30,879 nt of DNA from positions 1-30,879 of the IMG/VR virus record IMGVR_UViG_3300032677_000117; one strand, 5' to 3'. Shown piece after piece: positions 14,425 to 20,503 of the stretch. Within the stretch, counting starts at the first letter, position 1, and each line of letters begins with the position of its first letter. Source of the stretch: a virus. The notes below the pieces were generated by a model. That model did no database searches. It was not told where the DNA came from and saw only the letters and a program-made list of their open reading frames with translations. A program made the position numbers and the translations under genes.

Positions 14425-15782
14425 TGCCAGACGCCGTCACCTACAAGGCGCTCAAGGAGGCGGGCAGCGCTGCGGCCTTGGCTAAGGCCCGCTTCAACAT
14501 GTTCGCCACCTTCACCAAGGCCGAGGAGCAGGACGACGGCTCGATCATCGTGTCCGGCCTCTGCTCCAGTGAGACCAAGGACAGCGACGGCGAGGTCATC
14601 CTGGCCAGCGCCATCAAGGCCGCCATCCCGGAATACATGCAGTGGGCGAACGTGCGCGAGATGCACAGCAATATCGCCGCCGGGAAGGCCCTGTCGATCC
14701 ACGTCAACGACGCCGGGGAGACCGAGTTCGAGGCCCGCATCATCAACTCCGAGACCGTCAAGAAGGTCAAGGAGGGGGTACTCCAGGGCTTCAGCATCGG
14801 CGGGCGCAAGGTCAAGTACGATCCCACCGACCGGCACATCATCACCGGGATCAGCCTCTCCGAGGTTTCCGTGGTGGACCGGCCCGCCAACCCGGACTGC
14901 CGGTTCCAGATCGCCAAGTTCGACGGCACCGAGGCCCAGAAGTCCATGTTCACCGTGGGCAGCCTGGCCCAGATGCTCCAGGAGATCGGCTGGATGTGCC
15001 AGTCCCTCCAGGCCGAGGCCGAGATGGAGGGCGACAACTCCACCATGCCCGCGAAGCTGCGCGAGTGGCTGTCCATGGGCGTCGAGGTGTTCGGCGAGCT
15101 CACCGAGGAGGAGACCCAGGAGCTCATGGTCTCCGCCGCGGGGCCAGAAGGAATGCCCCTGCGCGGGGCTGAAAGCAAGGCTGCCAAGGCCTTGAAAGCC
15201 CACCTGCTCAAGCGATGGGAATCCCACCCACACGGCCAACCGGCCGTCTTATTGGAGGCCGACATGGCCGATGAACTCAAGAAAGCGGCCAAGGACGACG
15301 TTTCCAAGGCCTGGAAGGACCTGGAGGATGCCCACAAGGCGCACAAGGATGCCTCCGACGCGGTGAAGTCCCTTAAGGACGACGCCAGCAAGGACGACTG
15401 CAGCAAGGCGATGAAGGACGTCGAAGCGGCCCACAAAGCCCACAAGGACGCCTGCGATGCCCACAAGAACGCCTGCGGCAAGGCCGTGAAGGCGATCCTG
15501 GGCAGCGTCAAGGACGACGCCAGCAAGGATGACAGCTCGAAGGCCGAGGAGATCGGCAACCTGCGGAAGTCCGTGGCCGACCAGGGCGCCGCCCTGGCTG
15601 AGCTCAAGGAACTGCTCACCAAGGCGCTGTCGGCCCCCGCCGCTTCCCCCCTGGAGCTCGCCCTGGCCAAGGCGCAGGGCAAGGAAAACCTGCTCCCCGG
15701 CTCCGAGCCCAGCACGGAGGAGCTCGACCCCAAGGACCCACTCTACGACATGAAGAAGGCCATGAGGACGCCTCTGCAGTAA
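14424..15782 (+). CDS. Prohead serine protease (XkdF/HK97-type) with C-terminal scaffold domain
   Basis: The 452-residue product starts at the ATG at 14424 after AAGGAGGCAAGTG; a GTG one codon earlier is possible. Residues to about 170 form the prohead protease: FATFTKAEEQDDGSIIVSGLCSSE, catalytic His in VREMHSN (H81), catalytic Ser in LQGFSIGG (S124), and the family's LSEVSVVDRPANPDC. A helical middle (about 175-275) leads to a Lys/Asp/Ala-rich C-terminus (from 281) with repeated KDDASKDD and AHKAHKDA units, a likely coiled-coil scaffold. The protease cleaves scaffold and capsid during head maturation. The scaffold appears to have its own internal start (separate entry). It is upstream of the capsid gene, as expected. 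Confidence 0.88.
   Translation: MPDAVTYKALKEAGSAAALAKARFNMFATFTKAEEQDDGSIIVSGLCSSETKDSDGEVILASAIKAAIPEYMQWANVREMHSNIAAGKALSIHVNDAGETEFEARIINSETVKKVKEGVLQGFSIGGRKVKYDPTDRHIITGISLSEVSVVDRPANPDCRFQIAKFDGTEAQKSMFTVGSLAQMLQEIGWMCQSLQAEAEMEGDNSTMPAKLREWLSMGVEVFGELTEEETQELMVSAAGPEGMPLRGAESKAAKALKAHLLKRWESHPHGQPAVLLEADMADELKKAAKDDVSKAWKDLEDAHKAHKDASDAVKSLKDDASKDDCSKAMKDVEAAHKAHKDACDAHKNACGKAVKAILGSVKDDASKDDSSKAEEIGNLRKSVADQGAALAELKELLTKALSAPAASPLELALAKAQGKENLLPGSEPSTEELDPKDPLYDMKKAMRTPLQ
15264..15782 (+). CDS. Probable nested scaffold protein (internal in-frame start)
   Basis: Inside the protease gene and in the same frame, ATG at 15264 is preceded by GGAGG at 15254-15258 with a five-base spacer, a better ribosome-binding site than most genes here have. 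The product would be 172 residues, exactly the Lys/Asp/Ala-rich helical part with the KDDASKDD and AHKAHKDA repeats and no protease residues. Scaffolds made from an internal start in the protease gene are known, as in lambda C/Nu3. That the SD lies precisely at the domain border is what I rely on. No biochemical evidence can be read here. Confidence 0.6.
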   Translation: MADELKKAAKDDVSKAWKDLEDAHKAHKDASDAVKSLKDDASKDDCSKAMKDVEAAHKAHKDACDAHKNACGKAVKAILGSVKDDASKDDSSKAEEIGNLRKSVADQGAALAELKELLTKALSAPAASPLELALAKAQGKENLLPGSEPSTEELDPKDPLYDMKKAMRTPLQ

Positions 15783-15816
15783 TAGCCCTTCCCACCCCTC
15801 CTTTCGGAGAAAGACA

Positions 15817-17316
15817 ATGGATCTCACCTACGAAACCCTGGACCTGCTTCGGTCCATCCGCAAGAACGACACGGGCGGCCGTGGCGACCTGCTCGCCAAG
15901 TCCGGCATCAGCCAGTCCACTGGCCTGGTCTTCTACGACCTGCAGGTCCCGTCCGAGAAGGCCATCCCCCTCATCACCCCCCTGCGGCTGAAGATCCCCC
16001 GCCGCCCGGGCCGTGGTGACACGTCCCACCGCTGGAAGGCGATCACCGCGCTGGATCTGACGACCACCGCGGAAGTGGGTGAAGGCCATCGCGGGGCGGC
16101 CATCAACACGACCGTCACCCCCTTGTCCGCCGCCTACGCCGGGATCGGCCTTGAGAACCCGGTGACCTGGGAAGCGCGGTACGCCTCCCAGAACTTCGAG
16201 GACGTGCGCGCCACTGCCATGCAGCTGGCCGTCTACGACCTCCAGCAGAAGGAAGAGTGGCAGCTCATCGGCGGGATGCAGACCCAGGGCCTCGGCCAGT
16301 GCGGGACTGTGACCCTCGCCAACAGCTCCACCGGCACCGTCGCCTCCGGGACCTACTACGTCCAGGTCGTGCCGATGACCCTGTTCGGCTACAAGAACAT
16401 CGGCGCCGCCGCCTCCGCCATCACCCCCCAGGTCGCCAGCCGGTCCAACACAGACGGCACGACCGACACCATCAACATGGGCTACGGCATCGCCTCGGCC
16501 TCCCAGACCGTGGTCATGTCCGACTCGGTGCACGCCATCACCGCCACCTGGGCCTCCGTCCCCGGCGCCGTGGCCTACGCCGTCTACGCGGGCCTCTCTG
16601 GCGCGATCAAGTTCCAGACCGTCGTGACCGCCCCCACCTGGACCACCACCACGACCCCGCTGACCACCGGCCAGAACATCACCGCCTGGACCAGCACGAA
16701 CGACTACAGCTTCAACAACCAGACCCAGCAGGGCTGCACCGTCAACAGCTACAGCGGCCTCCTGAACTACGCCGCCGCCTACGCCAGCAACGGGATGTAT
16801 TTCTACGACGCCGCGGGCACCAGCTTCACGTCCGACGGTGAGGGCGGGGTCACCCAGATCACCAACATGCTGGTCAGCATGTTCAACAACTACAAGCTCG
16901 GACCCACGGACCTCTGGGTGAACGCCACCCAGGGCATCCAGATCCGCAACCTCTGCTCCGCCAACGGCAGCCAGCCCCTGGTGCGCATGGTAGGCGACGG
17001 CTCTCTCGACAGCAAGAAGTTCGTCGCGGGCTACCAGATCCCCGACCTGCTCAACCCGTTCCCCACGGTGGAGCAGTCCATTGCCGTCCACGTCCACCCC
17101 GACATCCCCGCCGGCACGGTGCTCGCCACCTCCAGCCGCCTGCCCTACCAGGTCCAGCAGCTGCAGGACGGCCCCATCGTGGTCCGCGAGCGGCAGCCCT
17201 ACTACGGCATCGAATGGCCGCAGTACAAGCGCTTGCATGAGATGGGCATCTACTGCGACGCCAACCTCGAGCTGCACTTCGCTCCTGCGTTCGGCATCAT
17301 CCAGGGCCTCGTTTAG
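15817..17316 (+). CDS. Major capsid protein with an apparent Ig/FN3-like insertion
   Basis: The 499-residue product follows the protease/scaffold gene and precedes the connector gene, the standard place for the capsid gene. N- and C-terminal parts (1-160; about 300-499) have capsid-like composition, with segments such as LENPVTWEARYASQNFEDVRATAMQLAVYDLQQKEEW and a C-terminal YYGIEWPQYKRLHEMGIYCDANLEL. From about 163 to 290 lies a Thr/Val/Ala-rich stretch with ITATWASVPGAVAYAVYAG, the W...A..Y.VY pattern of fibronectin-III-like domains. This would be a surface-exposed insert. The ribosome-binding site is GGAGAAAGAC. The call rests on position, size and composition because capsid sequences diverge strongly. 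Confidence 0.85.
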   Translation: MDLTYETLDLLRSIRKNDTGGRGDLLAKSGISQSTGLVFYDLQVPSEKAIPLITPLRLKIPRRPGRGDTSHRWKAITALDLTTTAEVGEGHRGAAINTTVTPLSAAYAGIGLENPVTWEARYASQNFEDVRATAMQLAVYDLQQKEEWQLIGGMQTQGLGQCGTVTLANSSTGTVASGTYYVQVVPMTLFGYKNIGAAASAITPQVASRSNTDGTTDTINMGYGIASASQTVVMSDSVHAITATWASVPGAVAYAVYAGLSGAIKFQTVVTAPTWTTTTTPLTTGQNITAWTSTNDYSFNNQTQQGCTVNSYSGLLNYAAAYASNGMYFYDAAGTSFTSDGEGGVTQITNMLVSMFNNYKLGPTDLWVNATQGIQIRNLCSANGSQPLVRMVGDGSLDSKKFVAGYQIPDLLNPFPTVEQSIAVHVHPDIPAGTVLATSSRLPYQVQQLQDGPIVVRERQPYYGIEWPQYKRLHEMGIYCDANLELHFAPAFGIIQGLV

Positions 17317-17345
17317 ACCCTGGTCTGTGAAGAAGGGAGGACAGC

Positions 17346-17927
17346 ATGGCAGCGAACGATATGGCGGCTCTGGCGGACGTGAAAACGTACCTGAACGAGA
17401 CGACCAGCAACAGCGACGCCATGTTGTCCGCCCTGATCACGTCAGTTTCCACCATGATCCAGGACTTCACGGACAACCCGATCCTGTCGGCCACCTACGA
17501 CTGGTTCTTCTCGGGTTGGGGCAGCAAGACCGTGGTGGTGCCCTACGGCCCCGCCACCATCAACTCCGTGAACATCGACGGCATCAGCATCCCGCTGGTG
17601 ACGCCTGGATCGAACCCATACCCGCTCTACGGCTACACCTTCGACCCCCTGCGCCAGGAGATTCGCCTGGCCGGGTGCCACTTCACCAAGGGGGAGCAGA
17701 ACTGCGAAGTGAACTACACCGCAGGCTACGCCAACATCGCCGCGATCCCGATGGACCTGCAGTATGCCGTCTGGGCCCTGGTGGGTTGGATCTTTCGCAA
17801 CCGGAACCGGCAGGGCAAGTCCTCCGAGTCCGTCGGCGGGCGCATGACGGCGGCCTACTTGGCCACCTGGGCGCCTGCGGACGTGGTTCTGATCCTGGAG
17901 CACTACACCCGGAGGAATGTCGGATGA
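17346..17927 (+). CDS. Head-tail connector (gp6-like)
   Basis: The 193-residue product resembles the HK97 gp6/gp15-type adaptor that rings the portal and closes the head after packaging. The N-terminus has the typical LADVKTYLNETTSNSDAMLSALITSVSTMIQDFTDNPIL helices. A beta-rich middle (VVVPYGPATINSVNIDGISIPLV; CEVNYTAGYANIAAIPMDLQYAVWALVGWIF) and a C-terminal helix follow. The GYA.IP.D...A motif is characteristic. AAGGGAGG precedes the ATG. It overlaps the next gene as ATGA. Confidence 0.85.
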   Translation: MAANDMAALADVKTYLNETTSNSDAMLSALITSVSTMIQDFTDNPILSATYDWFFSGWGSKTVVVPYGPATINSVNIDGISIPLVTPGSNPYPLYGYTFDPLRQEIRLAGCHFTKGEQNCEVNYTAGYANIAAIPMDLQYAVWALVGWIFRNRNRQGKSSESVGGRMTAAYLATWAPADVVLILEHYTRRNVG

Positions 17928-18490
17928 TCGCTGCCGAACTGGTGGGTGCCGAGCGTGTTCTCTCCTTCATGGAGCGGCTGCCCGAGCAGTCCAAGGACAG
18001 CATGAAGCGGGCCATTCTCCGGCTGGCAGTCATGCTCCAGAACTACGTCAAGGACAGCGAACTCACTGGCCAGGCCCTGCACGTCCGCACCGGCCGGCTG
18101 CGGCGGTCTATCACCGCCAAGGCCACCGAGGAAGGCACCACCTACGCCGGGATCGTGGGGACCAACGTCGTCTACGCCCGGATCAATGAGTTCGGCGGGC
18201 AGACCAGGCCCCATGAGATCCGCCCGGTTCGGGCACGGGCTCTCCTGTTCGCCAGGGGTGGCTTCATCGGCCCCATGGAGAGCATGAGGACCCAGGGCGG
18301 GCGATACGCCAAGGGTAAGAAGGCGGCCATCTCTCGCGCCATCGGCGATGGCTCTATGCAGTTCGCCCGGGTCGTCCGTCACCCCGGCTCCAAGATCCCC
18401 GAGCGGTCCTTCCTCCGTTCCGCCCTGGCGGCCCTCACCCCTGAGATCCGAGCCGGGATCGAAGCGGCGCTGAAGGAGGCCATCCGATGA
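17924..18490 (+). CDS. HK97 gp10-like neck/tail-completion protein
   Basis: The 188-residue product matches the HK97 gp10 family. It has a helical N-terminus (ERVLSFMERLPEQSKDSMKRAILRLAVMLQNYVKD), then LHVRTGRLRRSI, YAGIVGTNVVYARINEFGG, and the C-terminal HPGSKIPERSFLRSAL motif. Proteins of this family link the connector to the tail. The start chosen is the ATG at 17924 in ATGA overlap with the connector gene; the frame stays open far upstream, but that part overlaps the capsid and connector genes and is not coding. The stop overlaps the next start. Confidence 0.88.
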   Translation: MIAAELVGAERVLSFMERLPEQSKDSMKRAILRLAVMLQNYVKDSELTGQALHVRTGRLRRSITAKATEEGTTYAGIVGTNVVYARINEFGGQTRPHEIRPVRARALLFARGGFIGPMESMRTQGGRYAKGKKAAISRAIGDGSMQFARVVRHPGSKIPERSFLRSALAALTPEIRAGIEAALKEAIR

Positions 18491-18966
18491 GCCTCACCTA
18501 CACCGCCGAAGGCATCGCCTCCGCCCTGTTCTCCCAGCTTCAGACCATCTCCGGCCTGAAGTATTCCAGCCGGGTCCTCAAGACCATCGGCGAATGCTCC
18601 TCTGAGGACATGCCCGCCCTGTTCCAGACCATGGGGGACCACACCCCCATCAACGACGCCAGCGGCCTGCCCACGGGGTGGAAGTACGAATACATCATCT
18701 ACTGCTACCTGCACAACAGCGACGCCCAGGCTGTCCCGCCCATCGCCCCCTCCACGGTGCTCAACACCTTCCTGGAGGCCATCAAGGCGGCCCTCCTGCC
18801 CACCGTGACCGCAGGCCCGCCGGGCTTCCCTGGCACGGTCCAGGTCCTGGGGGACACCTCCGGGCGGATCCGCCATGCCTGGATCTCCGGGCCGGTCTGG
18901 TCCGACGAGGGTCTGCTGGGCGACTCGCTGTTCCTGATCTTCCCCGTCGAAGTCGAAGTCCGCTAA
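18487..18966 (+). CDS. Tail terminator candidate
   Basis: The 159-residue product follows the gp10-like gene and precedes the tail tube, the usual place for the terminator that caps the tail (lambda gpU-like). It begins with a helix (AEGIASALFSQLQTISGLKYSSRVL) and continues with strands and YEYIIYCYLHN, VLNTFLEAIKAALLP and a final strand DSLFLIFPVEVEVR, a layout common in this family (alpha/beta, about 130-160 residues). Its sequence is not strongly conserved, so position is the main support. It starts in ATGA overlap. Confidence 0.72.
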   Translation: MSLTYTAEGIASALFSQLQTISGLKYSSRVLKTIGECSSEDMPALFQTMGDHTPINDASGLPTGWKYEYIIYCYLHNSDAQAVPPIAPSTVLNTFLEAIKAALLPTVTAGPPGFPGTVQVLGDTSGRIRHAWISGPVWSDEGLLGDSLFLIFPVEVEVR

Positions 18967-18976
18967 AGGAGGCCCT

Positions 18977-19240
18977 ATGGCCGAAGAAACCGAACCTGCA
19001 ACCCCGGCCCCGGAGCCCACCCTGGTGGAACGTCTCGAGGCTGACGTCGAAGAGGTGAAGGCGGCCGTCGAGGCCGTGCCTGCCGAGGCTGACGCCAAGG
19101 TCGCCCAGATCCACGCCCACTTCGACGCCTTCAGGGAGGAGGTGCGGGCCAACGTCTCCGCGCTGATCCCCACCGTCGCCCACAACACGCTCATGTCCTT
19201 CGTGGAGTCCCTCCGCGCCAAGGTCCTGAGTCTTCTGTAG
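18977..19240 (+). CDS. Small Glu/Ala-rich helical protein (hypothetical)
   Basis: The 87-residue product starts at the ATG at 18977 behind AAAGGAGGCCCT, a strong site. The first 15 residues are Pro/Glu/Thr-rich and the rest is one or two amphipathic helices (LVERLEADVEEVKAAVEAVPAEADAKVAQIHAHFDAFREEVRANVSAL) ending in LRAKVLSLL. It sits between the terminator and the tube protein, where tail genes are normally adjacent. The family is unknown; a helical assembly factor or regulator is possible. Confidence 0.6.
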   Translation: MAEETEPATPAPEPTLVERLEADVEEVKAAVEAVPAEADAKVAQIHAHFDAFREEVRANVSALIPTVAHNTLMSFVESLRAKVLSLL

Positions 19241-19249
19241 GAGCCCATC

Positions 19250-19990
19250 ATGGGCCAGATTGTCAATTTCGGCGTGGGGTTCCTCACCGCCATCGTGGGC
19301 TCCCAGCCTATCCCCATCGGCGTCCTCAAGGACGTCAGCATCGACCTGTCCTACACCATGAAGTCCCTGACGGGGCAGAGCCAGTTCCCGCTCGACATCG
19401 CCCGGGGAGAGGGCAAGCTGACCGGCAAGGCCACCTTCGCCACCGTCAACAGCCTGCTCCTGGCCCAGCTCACCAGCGGCGCCACCACGGCGGCCGGCAA
19501 CGTTCAGGGTATCTATCTGGAAGGCCCCGCCACCCCGAGCAGCAACACCATCACCGCCGTCCACGGCGCCACCTTCAAGACCGACCTCGGCGTCTGGGAC
19601 AGCACCGCCCAGAAGTGGCTGACCTGGGTCGCTTCCGGCCCCGTGACGGGGCAGTATTCGGTGGTCACCTCCACCGGCGTCTACACCTTCGCGGCGGCGG
19701 ACGCCACCCACCTGATGGCCCTCTGCTACTCGTGGACCGTCGCGTCCACCGGCGTCACCGTCAGCCTGGCCAACCAGCTGATGGGCACGAACACCTACTT
19801 CCAGCTCGCCCTGTTCGAGAACTACAGCACCAGCCCCATCGGCGGCCAGATGGGCATCATGCTGCCCAACGTGGTGCTCTCCAAGATGAGCCTGGGCTTC
19901 AAGAACTCGGACTTCACCAGCGACGCCGTGGACTTCGAGGCCTGCCAGAACCTGGCCGGCCAGATTTACTACGCCTACACCAGCGTCTAG
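19250..19990 (+). CDS. Major tail (tube) protein
   Basis: The 246-residue product lies between the terminator and the tail chaperone genes, where siphoviruses place the tube protein. The start GQIVNFGVGFLTAIVG, the segment IGVLKDVSIDLSYTMKSLTGQSQFPLDIARGEGKLTGKATFATV, and the C-terminal SKMSLGFKNSDFTSDAVDFEACQN are typical of tube proteins, with a beta-rich body. The middle (about 85-190) is longer than a minimal tube fold, perhaps an Ig-like or surface loop. AGGAGCCCATC is the ribosome-binding site. It forms the hexameric rings of the tail. Confidence 0.85.
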   Translation: MGQIVNFGVGFLTAIVGSQPIPIGVLKDVSIDLSYTMKSLTGQSQFPLDIARGEGKLTGKATFATVNSLLLAQLTSGATTAAGNVQGIYLEGPATPSSNTITAVHGATFKTDLGVWDSTAQKWLTWVASGPVTGQYSVVTSTGVYTFAAADATHLMALCYSWTVASTGVTVSLANQLMGTNTYFQLALFENYSTSPIGGQMGIMLPNVVLSKMSLGFKNSDFTSDAVDFEACQNLAGQIYYAYTSV

Positions 19991-19998
19991 GAGCCTTC

Positions 19999-20286
19999 AT
20001 GGCCACCTTCAAGATCAACGTCAACGGCTCCGAGGTCGTCCTGCCGCCCCTCACCTACGGGGCGGTCAAGGCGAACAAGGAGATCATCGACCGCTTCGAG
20101 ACCAAGGACCTCGGTTACGACGACCGGATCGCGGCAGCCGCCGCCTTCCTCTCGCTGTCGGCCCCCGGCACCGACTTCGACGCGGCGGTTCCCCTCGACA
20201 TCCTGAACGCCTCCCGGGATGTCCATGCCGCGACGTTCTTCAGCCCGGAAGGGTTCGCCCCAGTTCAGCAAGTTCCGAACCCCTGA
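19999..20286 (+). CDS. Tail assembly chaperone, short form (gpG-like)
   Basis: The 95-residue product (ATG at 19999 after TAGGAGCCTTC) sits right after the tube gene and before the tape measure, exactly where gpG-like chaperones lie. Its sequence (FKINVNGSEVVLPPLTYGAVKANKEIIDRF; DDRIAAAAAFLSLSAPGTDFDAAVPLDILNASRDVHAATFF) is typical of these short helical chaperones. It ends in CCC TGA at 20281-20286. The -1 frame is open across this point and continues for 72 residues to the tape-measure gene, so a small fraction is probably made as a longer gpGT. Confidence 0.82.
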   Translation: MATFKINVNGSEVVLPPLTYGAVKANKEIIDRFETKDLGYDDRIAAAAAFLSLSAPGTDFDAAVPLDILNASRDVHAATFFSPEGFAPVQQVPNP

Positions 20287-20293
20287 ACTGGGG
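20258..20293 (+). promoter_or_regulatory. Perfect 11-bp hairpin spanning the gpG stop; frameshift element candidate
   Basis: CCCCAGTTCAG at 20258-20268 pairs perfectly with CTGAACTGGGG at 20283-20293 across a 14-base loop. The stop codon of the short chaperone lies at 20284-20286 inside the second arm, and a C CCC TGA run at 20280-20286 lets a proline tRNA re-pair in the -1 frame. There is no T run, so it is not a simple terminator. A role in frameshifting is inferred from placement. Confidence 0.6.
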
Positions 20294-20501
20294 CCGACTC
20301 TCCGGTCTCATCGTCACGACCACGGGGTGGACCATGCGCGAGCTGGACGCCACGCCCTGGCCTGAAGTGGCGGACCTGCTCGCCTACTGGTCCCAGAACC
20401 CGCCGCTCCACCTGATGGTCAAGGCCTACCTCGGGTTCAAGCCCAAGCGGGATGACGAAATGATCACGCCCACCCAGATGATGCAGCAGCTCCAGGGATA
20501 G
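20283..20501 (+). CDS. gpT-like extension of the tail chaperone (-1 frame)
   Basis: The frame that is -1 to the short chaperone runs from about 20283 to the TAG at 20499-20501. It encodes LNWGRLSGLIVTTTGWTMRELDATPWPEVADLLAYWSQNPPLHLMVKAYLGFKPK and a short tail. The RELDATPW / PPLHLMVKAYLGFK pattern and the 72-residue size fit the T part of lambda-type G-GT chaperones, which is expressed only by ribosomes that slip back one base. An ATG at 20334 behind GGGGTGG could allow separate translation. The slippery site is not canonical: C CCC TGA is my best candidate. The long form would be about 165 residues. Confidence 0.72.
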   Translation: MNWGRLSGLIVTTTGWTMRELDATPWPEVADLLAYWSQNPPLHLMVKAYLGFKPKRDDEMITPTQMMQQLQG

Positions 20502-20503
20502 TG

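Noticed and set aside
15616-17277. Long open frame of 553 codons on the - strand
   Set aside because: It overlies the scaffold and capsid genes. The translated sequence is Gly/Val/Asp low-complexity and typical of a high-GC shadow frame.
17081-17923. N-terminal extension of the gp10-like protein over the capsid and connector genes
   Set aside because: The frame is open by chance. The ATG at 17924 in ATGA overlap gives the normal family length.
20258-20293. Hairpin at the tail chaperone as an intrinsic terminator
   Set aside because: No T run follows on either strand, and it lies inside two coding frames in the middle of the tail operon.
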